In this document: positions 1 through 9,451 of the stretch, piece after piece | Numbering within the stretch: position 1 is the stretch's first letter | How the letters are laid out: each line of letters begins with the position of its first letter | Assembly (NCBI GenBank): GCA_900547765.1 | Contig: URIA01000002.1 | Location: 30,140-94,139, forward strand | From: an uncultured Collinsella sp. | Lineage (GTDB): Bacteria > Actinomycetota > Coriobacteriia > Coriobacteriales > Coriobacteriaceae | DNA length: 64,000 nt | Reading direction: 5' to 3' | Translations under genes and position numbers: made by a program | The notes under the pieces: generated by a model | What the model was told of the DNA's origin: nothing | Databases searched by the model: none | The model's input: the letters and a program-made list of their open reading frames with translations, nothing else

Positions 1-48
1 GCCGAAGGCGGTCCTATTTCAGGTAGTTAACAAGTTTGTGAGGCACGA

Positions 49-80
49 AAAAGGCCCGAACCATGCGGTCCGGGCCTCAT
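49..80 (-). terminator. Terminator of the reverse rubrerythrin gene
   Basis: Read on the minus strand, a GC-rich hairpin (GGCCCGGACC arm, short loop, GGTTCGGGCC arm) is followed by a run of five T. It lies about 30 bases past the rubrerythrin stop, as expected for an intrinsic terminator. Confidence 0.8.
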
Positions 81-111
81 CGAGCTAGAGGTTATGTCTC
101 AGGTTGCTGGC

Positions 112-672
112 TTAGCCGAAGTAGCGCTTGAGCAGGCCGGCGAAAGCCTTGCCGTGGCGAGCCTCGTCGCGAGCCATCTCGTGCACGGTGTCGTGGATGG
201 CATCGAGGCCAGCGGCCTTGGCGCGCTTAGCAAGATCGGTCTTGCCGGCGGTGGCGCCGTTCTCGGCCTCAACGCGCATCTCGAGGTTCTTCTTGGTGGA
301 GTCGGTTACGACCTCGCCCAGGAGCTCAGCGAACTTGGCAGCGTGCTCGGCCTCCTCGTGGGCAGCCTTCTCCCAGTACAGGCCGATCTCGGGATAGCCC
401 TCGCGATGAGCGACGCGCGCCATGGCCAGGTACATACCGACCTCGGAGCACTCGCCCTCAAAGTTGGCGCGCAGGTCGGCAACGATGTCCTCGGAGACGC
501 CCTCCATCTTGGCGACGCCCACGACGTGCTCGGCAGCCCACTCGAGCTGACCCTCCTCCTGCTTCAGGAAGCGAGAACCGGGAACGCCGCACTGGGGGCA
601 CTTGAAGTCCTCGGGCAGCTGGTCGCCGTCGAACTCTTCCACATAACCGCAAACGGGGCAAACAAACTTCAT
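112..672 (-). CDS. Reverse rubrerythrin (N-terminal rubredoxin, C-terminal di-iron ferritin-like domain)
   Basis: 186 residues. The first ~35 residues form a rubredoxin-like iron site with two CxxC pairs (CPVC and CPQC). This is followed by a ferritin-like four-helix domain with the repeated glutamate/ExxH pattern ([27 protein letters not shown]) that binds the di-iron centre. The order rubredoxin then ferritin-like domain is that of 'reverse' rubrerythrins, which in anaerobes reduce hydrogen peroxide and oxygen with electrons from NADH via rubredoxin or reductase partners. I chose the ATG at 672 because an AAAGGAT-type ribosome binding site lies just upstream and MKFVCPVCG is the usual start of the family; the frame is open further upstream but without family sequence. 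The gene stands alone, ending in a terminator, and is divergent from the alcohol dehydrogenase. Role in oxidative-stress defence is family knowledge. Confidence 0.93.
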   Translation of the reverse strand: MKFVCPVCGYVEEFDGDQLPEDFKCPQCGVPGSRFLKQEEGQLEWAAEHVVGVAKMEGVSEDIVADLRANFEGECSEVGMYLAMARVAHREGYPEIGLYWEKAAHEEAEHAAKFAELLGEVVTDSTKKNLEMRVEAENGATAGKTDLAKRAKAAGLDAIHDTVHEMARDEARHGKAFAGLLKRYFG

Positions 673-928
673 GATTCGATCCTTTCGATCGATGGCGATT
701 GTGCGCTCGTCCGGTCCCGTAAGGGCCCTCTCCGGACGTGCGTCTTGACGAGTTCTATTATCCATAAATGCAACCAAATGTGAAGCCTATTAGGAATGAT
801 TTTTAATAAAACAATTTTGAGATATGAAGATGTTGATTGATTAACGATTGGGAGGCCGTCTGCGATCTTTGCTGAGTACAATCGGGCGAGCAAATGTTGA
901 CCTATCAACAAATGAAGGAGTTTCCTTT

Positions 929-2149
929 ATGCATCTAGCCCGTCGTGCCTGGTGCCGAACATATCAGACGGTTTTTCGCATTGCATTGCCGATCCTGCCC
1001 TATACCGAGCCGCGCATTTTAGAGCATGCCGAGGATGTGCCCGCGGTGCTTCAAAAGCGCTCGATCCAGAAGGTCCTTATCGTGACGGATCCCGGCATTG
1101 CCCGTCTGGGGCTCACGGCACCGCTCGAGACAGCGCTCGCGTCCAAGGGAATTGGCGTTGCGGTCTATGCCAAAACATCGGCGAACCCCACGGTCTCAAA
1201 CGTGGAAGAAGCGGCGTCCCTGTATCGAGAGCGCGCCTGCCAGGCCGTTATCGGCTTTGGCGGTGGCTCGGCCATGGACTGTGCCAAGGGCGTGGGAGCA
1301 CGCATCGCGCAGCCAAACAAGCCCATCAACAAGATGCGCGGCCTGCTGCGGATTCATCGTCGCCTGCCGCTGCTTATCGCCGTTCCCACCACGGCAGGTA
1401 CGGGAAGCGAGGTCACGCTTGCGGCAGTAATTACCGATGGCGAAACACACTACAAGTATCCCATTAACGACTTTGTGCTTATCCCGCGCTTTGCGGTGCA
1501 CGACCCCGAGTTTACGCGCGGCCTGCCCGCCTCCATTACGGGGCAAACGGGCATGGACGCCCTGACGCATGCCGTCGAGGCGTTTATCGGGCGAAGCACC
1601 ACACCCTATACGCGCAAGATGGCGCGGCAGGCGGTTCAGCTCATCCACGACAATTTGCTCGAGGCCTATGAGCATGGCGATGACATGCGTGCGCGTCGCA
1701 ATATGCTTTCGGCGGCGTATAAGGCGGGAGTTGCCTTTACGCGCTCCTATGTTGGATACGTTCATGCCATCGCGCACAGTCTAGGCGGCCGATACGGAAT
1801 TCCGCACGGTTTGGCCAACGCGATCATCCTGCCGCACATGCTTCGCGCTTATGGTGACGCCGCCGCCCCCAAGCTTGCCGATCTTGCTCGCATGGCGGGC
1901 ATTGCGCCGGCTACCGCGCAGGACAGTCTTGCGGCCGAGGCCTTTATCGATTGGGTCGACCGCATGAACGAGGCCCTGGGAATCCCCAAATATGTCTCGG
2001 GTATTCGCCGCTCCGATATTCCGCAAATGGCGGCCCATGCCGATGCCGAGGCCAATCCCCTGTACCCCGTTCCACTTTTGATGGACCGCTCGGAGCTCGA
2101 GCATATGTACGAGGTCGTCGCGGGTGGTATGTTTGAGGACGAGAACTAG
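929..2149 (+). CDS. Iron-containing alcohol dehydrogenase
   Basis: 406 residues, the usual size of group III (iron-dependent) alcohol dehydrogenases. The NAD(P)-binding GGGS motif is near residue 115 (GFGGGSAMD), followed by the family block PTTAGTGSEV. Metal-binding residues are visible in HDPEF, MDALTHAVEAF, YVHAIAHSLGG and GIPHG. These enzymes interconvert alcohols and aldehydes or ketones in the cytoplasm. The start at 929 has an AAGGAG ribosome binding site 8 bases upstream; the frame extends further 5' but without support. The stop is only 9 bases before an aldehyde dehydrogenase with its own AGGAGG site, so the two genes look like one operon handling an alcohol/aldehyde/acid interconversion. 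The actual substrate cannot be told from sequence. Confidence 0.93.
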   Translation: MHLARRAWCRTYQTVFRIALPILPYTEPRILEHAEDVPAVLQKRSIQKVLIVTDPGIARLGLTAPLETALASKGIGVAVYAKTSANPTVSNVEEAASLYRERACQAVIGFGGGSAMDCAKGVGARIAQPNKPINKMRGLLRIHRRLPLLIAVPTTAGTGSEVTLAAVITDGETHYKYPINDFVLIPRFAVHDPEFTRGLPASITGQTGMDALTHAVEAFIGRSTTPYTRKMARQAVQLIHDNLLEAYEHGDDMRARRNMLSAAYKAGVAFTRSYVGYVHAIAHSLGGRYGIPHGLANAIILPHMLRAYGDAAAPKLADLARMAGIAPATAQDSLAAEAFIDWVDRMNEALGIPKYVSGIRRSDIPQMAAHADAEANPLYPVPLLMDRSELEHMYEVVAGGMFEDEN

Positions 2150-2158
2150 GAGGGTGCC

Positions 2159-3538
2159 ATGAACACCGAGGAAATTGCGCGCATCGTCGGCGATCAGCGC
2201 GCCTACTTTAAGACGCACGCCACGTTTGATGTCGATGCTCGACGTCGCGCGCTCGTGTGTTTACGCGATGCGGTGCGGGCCCACGAGGCCGATATCGCTC
2301 ATGCGCTCAAGACCGATTTGGGAAAGTCGCATGACGAGGCCTATATGTGCGAGATTGGCACATCGCTTTCCGAGATTCGACATCAGATTGCGCATGTGGC
2401 CCGATGGAGTCGTCCGCGCCTGCGTCCGTGCGACCTCGCTAACGCCGTGAGCGTGTGCAAAACGCAAACCGTGCCCTATGGCGTCACGCTCATCATGGCG
2501 CCCTGGAACTATCCGTTTTTGCTGACGCTCGAGCCGCTCGCTGGCGCCCTTGCCGCGGGCAATACCGTGGTCATCAAGCCGAGCGCCTATGCTCCGGCAT
2601 CGAGCGCGGTGCTCAGGCAAATCTGTGAAGAGGCATTTGATCCGCGCCTGGTGACGGTTGTCGAGGGCGGGCGCGCCGAGAACGAAGCGCTGCTCGATGA
2701 GCACTGGGACAAGATCTTCTTTACCGGTAGCGTTCCGGTTGGCAAGCTCGTCATGGAGCGCGCAAGTAAAAACCTTACGCCCGTGACGCTTGAGCTGGGC
2801 GGAAAGAGTCCCTGCATCGTGGATGCGACGGCAAACTTGAAGGTCGCGGCACGGCGCATCGCCTTTGGTAAATGGCTCAACGTGGGGCAGACCTGCGTGG
2901 CGCCCGACTACCTGCTGGTCGATACGCGCGTGCACGACGAGCTGCTGGGCCTCATCAAGGAGGAGGTCCGTCGCATGTTTGGCGAACATCCACTCGACAA
3001 TGAGGATTACGGACATATCGTCAACGCCAAGCATTTTGCGCGTGCGCGCGGGCTGATCGATCCCGATAAGGTCGTGCTTGGAGGTGCCGCGCGCGAGGCT
3101 TCGCTCAAGATTGAGCCGACAATTTTGGACGGCGTGGCCCCCGCTGACGCCGTGATGCAGGAGGAGATCTTCGGTCCCATCTTGCCGGTGCTGACGTTTG
3201 AGAGCCTAGACGAGGCCGAAGCGTTTATTACGGATCGTCCGACGCCGCTGGCCCTGTATATCTTTAGCCAGGATCGTGCGGTTCAGCAACGCTTTGTGCG
3301 CTACGTGCCCTTTGGCGGCGGCTGCGTCAACGACACCATCATGCACTTGGCTACGAGCCATATGGGCTTTGGCGGCATGGGCGCGAGCGGTATGGGGCAG
3401 TACCATGGCCGCGAGAGCTTCGATACGTTTAGCCACAAGAAGAGCATCGTGAACAAGGCAACCTGGCTGGACGTGCCGTTTCGGTATGCGCCCTACGCAA
3501 GCTGGAAGCACAAATTCGTGCGCATGTTTGTGCATTAG
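2159..3538 (+). CDS. NAD(P)-dependent aldehyde dehydrogenase
   Basis: 459 residues, matching the short class 3-like aldehyde dehydrogenases rather than the ~500-residue class 1/2 enzymes. The general-base glutamate is in LELGGKSP and the catalytic cysteine in NVGQTCVAPDY; the NAD-binding stretch FFTGSVPVGK precedes them. The C-terminal block FGGGCVNDTIMHLATSHMGFGG is characteristic of fatty/aromatic aldehyde dehydrogenases. It would oxidise an aldehyde to the acid in the cytoplasm. It follows the iron alcohol dehydrogenase with a 9-base gap and an AGGAGGGTGCC ribosome binding site, so the pair probably works in sequence. Substrate is not determinable here. Confidence 0.93.
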   Translation: MNTEEIARIVGDQRAYFKTHATFDVDARRRALVCLRDAVRAHEADIAHALKTDLGKSHDEAYMCEIGTSLSEIRHQIAHVARWSRPRLRPCDLANAVSVCKTQTVPYGVTLIMAPWNYPFLLTLEPLAGALAAGNTVVIKPSAYAPASSAVLRQICEEAFDPRLVTVVEGGRAENEALLDEHWDKIFFTGSVPVGKLVMERASKNLTPVTLELGGKSPCIVDATANLKVAARRIAFGKWLNVGQTCVAPDYLLVDTRVHDELLGLIKEEVRRMFGEHPLDNEDYGHIVNAKHFARARGLIDPDKVVLGGAAREASLKIEPTILDGVAPADAVMQEEIFGPILPVLTFESLDEAEAFITDRPTPLALYIFSQDRAVQQRFVRYVPFGGGCVNDTIMHLATSHMGFGGMGASGMGQYHGRESFDTFSHKKSIVNKATWLDVPFRYAPYASWKHKFVRMFVH

Positions 3539-3660
3539 AATCAGATGGCGTAGCGACAAACGGTCGAAAGGCGCAGGCAGGATGAATTTGTGTCCGCACG
3601 AGTTCGTAGACTTCTCAATAAGGTTAAGCGCCGGTTTATCTGGCCGTTAGGGGAGTTGCT

Positions 3661-3987
3661 ATGTACGAGCCTTCACGTGTTCTTCTGTCATTTCACATTG
3701 CAGGATTTCAGTATGCCGATGGCGCCTTGGTCCTGGGCGATCTTAAAGCGGGCGATAAGCTGACGCTGTGTGCCGAGCGCGATAATCCCCATGACCCTGA
3801 GGCGGTTGCGATCTATTACGGCAACACCAAGCTTGGCTATGTTCCGGGAAACGAGGTCGGCCCGCTGTCCTTGATGATGTATTACGGCCACGAGGACGTA
3901 TTTGAGGCCCGCGTGCAACAGGTTGCTCCCGAGCGCAGCCCGTGGCATCAGGTGCGCGTTGGCCTCTATGTGGTGGATGCTCGCTAA
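3661..3987 (+). CDS. HIRAN domain protein
   Basis: 108 residues, essentially a single HIRAN domain: the hydrophobic entry IAGFQYADG, then LTLCAERDNPHDPEAVAIYY, then KLGYVPGNE. In larger proteins (HLTF/Rad5 helicases) HIRAN binds the 3' end of DNA; small bacterial stand-alone HIRAN proteins are presumed to recognise damaged or stalled DNA structures, but are poorly characterised. The ATG at 3661 follows a GGGGAG site. It is followed after 18 bases by a 59-residue small ORF and then a phosphoesterase, possibly one transcript. Confidence 0.85.
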   Translation: MYEPSRVLLSFHIAGFQYADGALVLGDLKAGDKLTLCAERDNPHDPEAVAIYYGNTKLGYVPGNEVGPLSLMMYYGHEDVFEARVQQVAPERSPWHQVRVGLYVVDAR

Positions 3988-4005
3988 TCGGTAAGGGAAG
4001 CTGCC

Positions 4006-4185
4006 ATGTTTGACGACGATGACCTGTTCGATTTGACGGATGATCCGTTTGAATGGGATATGCTACTCGATGACGATGAGTTGGAGCAGGGCCGTAGGAA
4101 ACGGCAGGACAAGAAAACTCAGGGTGACGCTTCGAAAAAGCAAGACAAGCGCCGCCGCGGACTGTTCGGCGGGCTCTTTGGCTAA
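4006..4185 (+). CDS. Small charged protein of unknown function (59 aa)
   Basis: A 59-codon open frame with an AAGGGAAG ribosome binding site, starting 18 bases after the HIRAN stop. The product is strikingly segmented: the first ~25 residues are very acidic (many D and E), the middle is strongly basic (KKTQGDASKKQDKRRR), and it ends in the short repeat GLFGGLFG. I recognise no family. The good ribosome binding site, the tight spacing and codon use like the neighbours support a real gene, but its length leaves room for doubt. The acidic/basic layout would suit binding to a nucleic acid or a protein partner, which is inference only. Confidence 0.6.
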   Translation: MFDDDDLFDLTDDPFEWDMLLDDDELEQGRRKRQDKKTQGDASKKQDKRRRGLFGGLFG

Positions 4186-4251
4186 CCGCCGCATCGCTGT
4201 GTCTGTATACTTAGCACCAGTTTGACGCGTTGCGAAATGAGGGCATAGACG

Positions 4252-4797
4252 ATGATGTGGTTTACCGCCGACCTACACCTGGGCGATACGAATATCTTGC
4301 ACGACATGGACCGGCCGTTTGGCTCGGTCGAGGAGATGAACCGCAAGGTCATCGATGCCATCAATGAGTGCGTGGCTGTGGACGACCGCCTCTATATCTT
4401 GGGAGACTTTACCTATCGTTTGCCCCTGGCGGAGGCGGTGCGCCTGCGCGAGCGCATCGAATGCCAGAATGTGACGCTCATCCGTGGCAACCATGACGGC
4501 GACTGGGAAGATCCCGACGTACCGCAGATTTGGGAAGACGTGCGCGATTACCTGGAGATTGCTCCCGGCTATGCCAAGGGCCATCGCCTGGTTTTGAGCC
4601 ATTACCCCATGCTCAGCTGGAATGGCAAGGCGCGCGGCGCCATCATGCTGCACGGGCATATCCACAGCAGGGGAGACCGCACCAACGCACGCAACCGCGA
4701 TCGCGAGCGCCCTATCTTTCGCTACGATGTCGGTCTCGATGCCAACGAGTACAAGCCCGTAAGCCGTGATCAGATTCTTAGCTTCTTTGGGTTATAG
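4252..4797 (+). CDS. Calcineurin-like metallophosphoesterase family protein
   Basis: 181 residues. The metallophosphoesterase motifs are in order: FTADLHLGDTNI (D-x-H), ILGDFTY (G-D), IRGNHDGDW (GNHD), VLSHYPM and LHGHIHS (GHxH). These bind the two-metal centre that cleaves phosphate esters or diesters. The small size and these motifs resemble the YfcE/MJ0936-like 'phosphoesterase or phosphohydrolase' family often found near phage-like or nucleic-acid genes; the natural substrate is unknown. The gene follows the 59-residue ORF by 66 bases and is followed directly by a strong palindrome (4801-4847). Confidence 0.88.
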   Translation: MMWFTADLHLGDTNILHDMDRPFGSVEEMNRKVIDAINECVAVDDRLYILGDFTYRLPLAEAVRLRERIECQNVTLIRGNHDGDWEDPDVPQIWEDVRDYLEIAPGYAKGHRLVLSHYPMLSWNGKARGAIMLHGHIHSRGDRTNARNRDRERPIFRYDVGLDANEYKPVSRDQILSFFGL

Positions 4798-4800
4798 AGC

Positions 4801-4847
4801 GCCAGAGCCACCACAAAGGGGACAGGCACCTTTGTGGTGGTTCTGGC
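4801..4847. repeat. Intergenic palindrome with GGACAGG loop
   Basis: Nineteen-base arms (starting GCCAGAGCCACC and ending GGTGGTTCTGGC) match with one mismatch around a 9-base loop GGACAGGCA. It sits 3 bases after the phosphoesterase stop, so it may act as a terminator, but there is no clear T tract. The loop core recurs in the palindrome at 18914-18950, suggesting a REP-like family. Confidence 0.75.
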
Positions 4848-4937
4848 GCCGTTGCCATTATGGCGGCGGCGCCTTTTTTGTCCGCGCGGCGCGGTAGAGT
4901 GTAGCCGGTTGATATTTGCGTCCATCGAGGAGCTGCT

Positions 4938-6695
4938 ATGAACGAGATCAAGTGCCCGCATTGCGGCGAAGTTTTTAAGGTCGATGCGTCCGGCTATGCG
5001 GATATCGTCAAGCAAGTGCGCGATGCCGAGTTCTCGCGCGATCTTGATGAGCGCGTAGCGGCGGCTCGACGCGAGGGCGAGCAGGCGCTGGAGCTTGAGC
5101 GTTCGCGTTCGGCGTCTGCCCTGCAGGAGGCGGAGTCTCAACGCGACGCTCAGCTTGTCGAGCAGAAGAACGCTGCGGCGCAGGAGTTGGCACAAGAGGT
5201 TGCCAAGCGCGATGCTGAGCTTGCCGAGCTGCGCGCCAAGCTCGAGGGCGCTGCCGCAGAGCGCGAGAGCGCAAGCCAGCGCGCGGCGGTTGAGGCCCGC
5301 GCCGATGCTCAAAAGGAGAATGCCGAGCTGCAGCGCGAGATCGACAACCTGCGTGCGCAGCTGGGGCGCAAGGATGACGAAGCAAAGCTTGCCGAAGCCG
5401 CGGTGCGCAATGCGACTCAAAATGACCTCGCCGCGCGCGATGCTCAGATTGCGGAGTTGCAGGCAAAGCTTGCCGCCGCAGATAAGGCTCAAGAAATGGC
5501 GCTCGCAACTGCTGCGGCCGAGGCGCAGCGTAAGCTCGAGGCTGCGCAAAACGAAGCGAATCGTAAGCTTTCCGATTACCAGACAGAAGTGCGTGAGAAG
5601 TTCTCGAATGCTAAGACTCAGTCCGAGCGCGAGGCCGAGGGCCTTCGTGCACAGCTTCGTGAGCAAGAACTTTCTGCAAAAATGGAGCTGTCGAAGGCGG
5701 TCGCCGCGGCGGAGCGAGAGCGCGATGAGGCACGTGCCAAGCTGACGAGCGAGTTGGCGGTGCGCGATTCTCGCGAGGAGCAGGCCAAGGCGGCACACGA
5801 GCTCGAGCTTGCGCAGGCCAAGCGTGCGAGCGATGACCTGATTCGCTACAAGGATGAAGAGATTGAGCGCCTTAAGGACATGAAGGTCCGCCTGTCCACC
5901 AAGATGGTGGGCGAGTCGCTCGAGCAGCACTGCGAGACCGAGTTCAACCGTCTGCGCATGACGGCATTTCCTAACGCGTACTTCGAGAAGGATAACGATG
6001 CGTCCGAGGGTACCAAGGGCGACTTTATCTTCCGCGAGTGCGACGCAAGCGGCAACGAGGTCATTTCGATTATGTTCGAGATGAAAAACGAGAACGACGA
6101 GACCGCGACCAAGCATAAAAACGAGGACTTCTTTAAGAAGCTCGACCACGATCGTCGCCAGAAAGGCTGTGAGTATGCAGTGCTCTGCACGCTGCTCGAG
6201 CCCGAGAGCGAGCTCTACAATGCCGGCATCGTGGACGTGAGCTATCGCTACGAGAAGATGTACGTGATCCGTCCGCAGTTTTTCATTCCCATGATCACGC
6301 TTCTGCGCAACGCCGCCATGGGTTCGCTGCGCTATAAGCAGGAGCTGGCGGAGTACAAGCAGCAGAACATCGACGTCACGAACTTCGAAGCCAAGATGGA
6401 AAAGTTCAAGAACGATTTCGGCCGCAACTACGAGATCGCGAGCCGCAAGTTCCAAACGGCAATCGATGAGATTGACAAGACGATTAGCCATCTGCAGAAA
6501 ACCAAGGAGGCGTTGCTGTCCTCCGAGAACAATCTGCGCCTAGCTAACAAGAAGGCCGACGATCTTACTATTCGCAAGCTCACCTGGGGCAACAAGACCA
6601 TGAAGGCGGCGTTTGACGAGGCACGCGGGACTGCGCCAGAGACAAACGATGAGCCCGCCGAGGCGGATTCGTATGAGGTCGAGGATGCCGAGTAA
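4938..6695 (+). CDS. DUF2130 coiled-coil protein
   Basis: 585 residues. The N terminus has a single CPHCGEVF knuckle, then about 280 residues (roughly 30-310) of Ala/Glu/Arg/Lys-rich heptads that must form a long coiled coil. The C-terminal part (roughly 315-510) is the DUF2130 domain, beginning near [17 protein letters not shown] and containing GDFIF...EMKNE; this domain has been linked to the restriction-endonuclease-like fold. The glutamate/lysine spacing in IMFEMKNEN would fit a nuclease core, but activity is unproven for the family. It ends with an acidic tail. The ATG at 4938 follows a GAGGAGCT ribosome binding site. A strong bidirectional hairpin separates it from the convergent helicase gene. 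Confidence 0.85.
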   Translation: MNEIKCPHCGEVFKVDASGYADIVKQVRDAEFSRDLDERVAAARREGEQALELERSRSASALQEAESQRDAQLVEQKNAAAQELAQEVAKRDAELAELRAKLEGAAAERESASQRAAVEARADAQKENAELQREIDNLRAQLGRKDDEAKLAEAAVRNATQNDLAARDAQIAELQAKLAAADKAQEMALATAAAEAQRKLEAAQNEANRKLSDYQTEVREKFSNAKTQSEREAEGLRAQLREQELSAKMELSKAVAAAERERDEARAKLTSELAVRDSREEQAKAAHELELAQAKRASDDLIRYKDEEIERLKDMKVRLSTKMVGESLEQHCETEFNRLRMTAFPNAYFEKDNDASEGTKGDFIFRECDASGNEVISIMFEMKNENDETATKHKNEDFFKKLDHDRRQKGCEYAVLCTLLEPESELYNAGIVDVSYRYEKMYVIRPQFFIPMITLLRNAAMGSLRYKQELAEYKQQNIDVTNFEAKMEKFKNDFGRNYEIASRKFQTAIDEIDKTISHLQKTKEALLSSENNLRLANKKADDLTIRKLTWGNKTMKAAFDEARGTAPETNDEPAEADSYEVEDAE

Positions 6696-6717
6696 GGCAT
6701 AGCGTATAGTGCAAAAG

Positions 6718-6752
6718 CGGGGCCGCTGGCAATATTGCCAACGGCCCCGTTT
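6718..6752. terminator. Bidirectional terminator between DUF2130 gene and helicase gene
   Basis: CGGGGCCG and TGGCAAT arms pair with ATTGCCA and CGGCCCCG, giving a long GC-rich hairpin followed by TTTCG on the plus strand. It lies exactly between two convergent genes. Confidence 0.8.
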
Positions 6753-6769
6753 CGTTCCAGTATGTTCGG

Positions 6770-9451
6770 CTAGTTCTCGAGCAGGTCCTCGATAAAGCCG
6801 ACGCGGTAGTTTTTGAAGATGACCTCGCCGCCGTCTTGCGTGGCGTCCAGATCGACATCGCCCATGATGCCAAAATCGTGGTCGCCGTCCTCGTCGGCAA
6901 AGATCTGGTGCACGTGCCATACGTGCGCGGTCTTCTCATCGGACTCATCGATGGAAAACATCGCGGCGCTGCGGGCATCTCCGTCGGTGAGGATTTCCTC
7001 GTGCTGCTCGTGGTAGGCATCGAGCGCCTTTTGCCAGCGGATCTCGCTCATGCCCCAGTTGTCATCGAGCTCGCCCAGGTCGCGAACGTGCTCGCGAGCG
7101 GCAAGAGTCACGCGGCGGAAGAGCGCGTTGCGAACCAACAGCGTGCAGCCGCGGCGGTCCGCTACGACCTCGTCGATGCCCTGTGGCGGCGCGGCGTCGA
7201 GGGCTGCCGGGTTGCCGGCGTTCTCCCACTCGTCCACCAGGCTCGAGTCCACCGAGCGCACCACAAAGCCCAGCCACGAGATAATGTCGCGCAGGCGCTC
7301 GTCGCGTTTCTCGATGGGTACGGTGCGGTCGAGCGAACGGTAGGCCTCTGCCAGGTAGCGCAGCAAAATGCCCTCGGAGCGGGCGATGCCGAGCTTTTGA
7401 ATGTAACCCTTAAAGTCGCTCGCGCTTTCCAGCATATCGCGCAGGACGCTCTTGGGAGAGAGCTGGTAGTCGTTGGCCCAGGGCACTTCCTGGCAGTACT
7501 TGTCAAAGGCGGCATCGAGCAAGTCTTCGAGCGGCTTTTCGTACGTGACGTCTTGAATACGCTCCAGACGCTCCTCATAGTCGACGCCGTCGGCTTTCAT
7601 CTCGGCCATAGCGCGATCGCGTGCGGCGCGCTCCTGTGCGCGCAGCACCTGCTTGGGATCCTCGAGCGTTGCCTCGACCATTGAGATCAGGTCCATGGTA
7701 TAGGTTTCGCTATCAGGATCGAGCAACTCCAGCGCGGCAAGCAAAAACGGCGAGAGCGGCTGGTCGAGCGCAAAGTCCTCGGGCAGGTCGACCGTCAGCG
7801 CGTAGTCGATGTCCGGCGCGGCGTCAGCCGGAGCGTCGGGTGCGGGCGGCACCTCGGTGCGAACGACGACACCGGAATCGATGAGCGTGGCGAAGATTTC
7901 GTCGGCGCGAACCTCGAGCTTGGCCTTTTCCTCGGGGGTCTGCAGGCTTGTCTCAATGAGGTCGTGTACGCGGGCACGGGCATCACCGCCCTGCTCGACC
8001 ACGCTAATCACCATGGAGTGCGTGATGCGCAGGCGCGGCTTGAGCGTCTCGGGCTGCGTCTCGATCAGGCGCTCAAAGGTCTGCTTATTCCAGGTGACAA
8101 AGCCCTCGGGGGCCTTTTTCTTTTTAATCTTACGGAGCTTTTTGGGGTCGTCGCCCGCTTTGGCCATAAGCTTGGCATTTTCGATCTCGTGCTCGGGTGC
8201 CTCGGCGATCACCATGCCCTCGGTATCGAAGCCCGAGCGGCCGGCGCGACCGGCAATCTGATGGAACTCGCGGGCGCGCAGACGACGCATCTTGTAGCCA
8301 TCGAACTTGGTGAGCGCGGTGAGCACCACGGTGTGGATGGGTACGTTGATGCCGACGCCGAGCGTGTCGGTGCCGCAAATGACGGGCAGTAGGCCCTGCT
8401 GTGCCAGGCGCTCGACCAGTAGGCGATAGCGCGGCAGCATACCGGCGTGGTGCACGCCGACGCCGCAGCCAAGCAAGCGCTTGAGGATCTTGCCGAAGGC
8501 CGTCGAGAAGCTCGTGCCCTTGGCCGCCTCCTTGATAGCCTCGCGCTGCTCCTTGCTGGCAATGCCAAAGTTGGCGAGGGATTGCGCCGTCGCAAGTGCG
8601 GCGTCCTGGCTAAAGTGCACGATGTAGAGCGGGGCCTCGCCGCGGCGCATGGCGAGCTCGACGGTGCCCTCGAGCGAGGTCGTCACGTAGTCGTAGCTCA
8701 GCGGCACGGGGCGTGGGGCATCGACGACCAAGTCGCAGGTAGCGCCGGTGTGTTCCTCGAGCGAGGCGGCGATCGCGGTGACATCGCCGAGCGTGGCGCT
8801 CATGAGCATGAATTGCGTGTGAGGCAGGGCGAGCAGTGGCACCTGCCAGGCCCAACCGCGATCGGGGTCGGCAAAGTAGTGGAACTCGTCCATGGCGACG
8901 CAGCCAACATCGGCATCTTCGCCCTCGCGCAGTGCGTCGTTGGCAAGGATTTCTGCCGTGCAGCAGATGACGGGCGCCTTGGTGTTGATGTGCGTGTCGC
9001 CGGTGATCATGCCGACGTTATCGCGGCCGAGCACCTGCACAAGGTCGAAAAACTTCTCACTGACCAGAGCCTTGATAGGAGCCGTGTAGTAGCAGCGCTT
9101 GCCCTGCGCCATGCCCATAAAGAGCATTCCCAGCGCGACGAGCGATTTACCCGATCCGGTCGGTGTTCCCAAAATGACATGGTCACCGGCGGCTAGATCC
9201 ATGAGGGCCTCTTCCTGGTGGTCCCACAGCTCAATACCGCGATCGCTCGTCCATTCAAAGAAACGTTCGAAGGCCTGATCGGGCGTGAGCCACGGTTCGG
9301 GCTCACTGCCATCCTCGGGCTCCCACCAGGTGGGGGAGAGCGCGCCGAGCGAACCGAACTCGGCTTCGGTTCCCGTGCCGCCCGAGAATGAGCTGGCGGC
9401 TCCGGCGCCGGAAACGGTGCTGGCGGTGGTGTCTGTCGTGGTCTGTGCCAT
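6770..9451 (-). CDS. Ski2-like DEAD/DEAH-box RNA/DNA helicase with DUF3516-type C terminus
   Basis: 893 residues. The two RecA domains carry Walker A GTPTGSGKS (~95-103), the DEFH box (~188-191), SATLGDV (motif III) and QIAGRAGRSGFDTEG (motif VI). The C-terminal half is the helical region seen in actinobacterial Ski2/Mtr4-like helicases. Such enzymes unwind RNA or RNA:DNA duplexes and may assist RNA turnover. The start at 9451 (MAQTTTDTT) is backed by GAGAGAAAG; the upstream frame extension runs into an inverted-repeat element and is rejected. A low-complexity Ser/Gly/Thr tail of ~40 residues precedes the helicase core. It is the last of three minus-strand genes after two methyltransferases. 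Confidence 0.88.
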   Translation of the reverse strand: MAQTTTDTTASTVSGAGAASSFSGGTGTEAEFGSLGALSPTWWEPEDGSEPEPWLTPDQAFERFFEWTSDRGIELWDHQEEALMDLAAGDHVILGTPTGSGKSLVALGMLFMGMAQGKRCYYTAPIKALVSEKFFDLVQVLGRDNVGMITGDTHINTKAPVICCTAEILANDALREGEDADVGCVAMDEFHYFADPDRGWAWQVPLLALPHTQFMLMSATLGDVTAIAASLEEHTGATCDLVVDAPRPVPLSYDYVTTSLEGTVELAMRRGEAPLYIVHFSQDAALATAQSLANFGIASKEQREAIKEAAKGTSFSTAFGKILKRLLGCGVGVHHAGMLPRYRLLVERLAQQGLLPVICGTDTLGVGINVPIHTVVLTALTKFDGYKMRRLRAREFHQIAGRAGRSGFDTEGMVIAEAPEHEIENAKLMAKAGDDPKKLRKIKKKKAPEGFVTWNKQTFERLIETQPETLKPRLRITHSMVISVVEQGGDARARVHDLIETSLQTPEEKAKLEVRADEIFATLIDSGVVVRTEVPPAPDAPADAAPDIDYALTVDLPEDFALDQPLSPFLLAALELLDPDSETYTMDLISMVEATLEDPKQVLRAQERAARDRAMAEMKADGVDYEERLERIQDVTYEKPLEDLLDAAFDKYCQEVPWANDYQLSPKSVLRDMLESASDFKGYIQKLGIARSEGILLRYLAEAYRSLDRTVPIEKRDERLRDIISWLGFVVRSVDSSLVDEWENAGNPAALDAAPPQGIDEVVADRRGCTLLVRNALFRRVTLAAREHVRDLGELDDNWGMSEIRWQKALDAYHEQHEEILTDGDARSAAMFSIDESDEKTAHVWHVHQIFADEDGDHDFGIMGDVDLDATQDGGEVIFKNYRVGFIEDLLEN

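Noticed and set aside
4770..6491. 573-codon minus-strand frame antisense to the DUF2130 gene
   Set aside because: Leu/Ala/Arg-rich repeat caused by the coiled-coil codons on the other strand.
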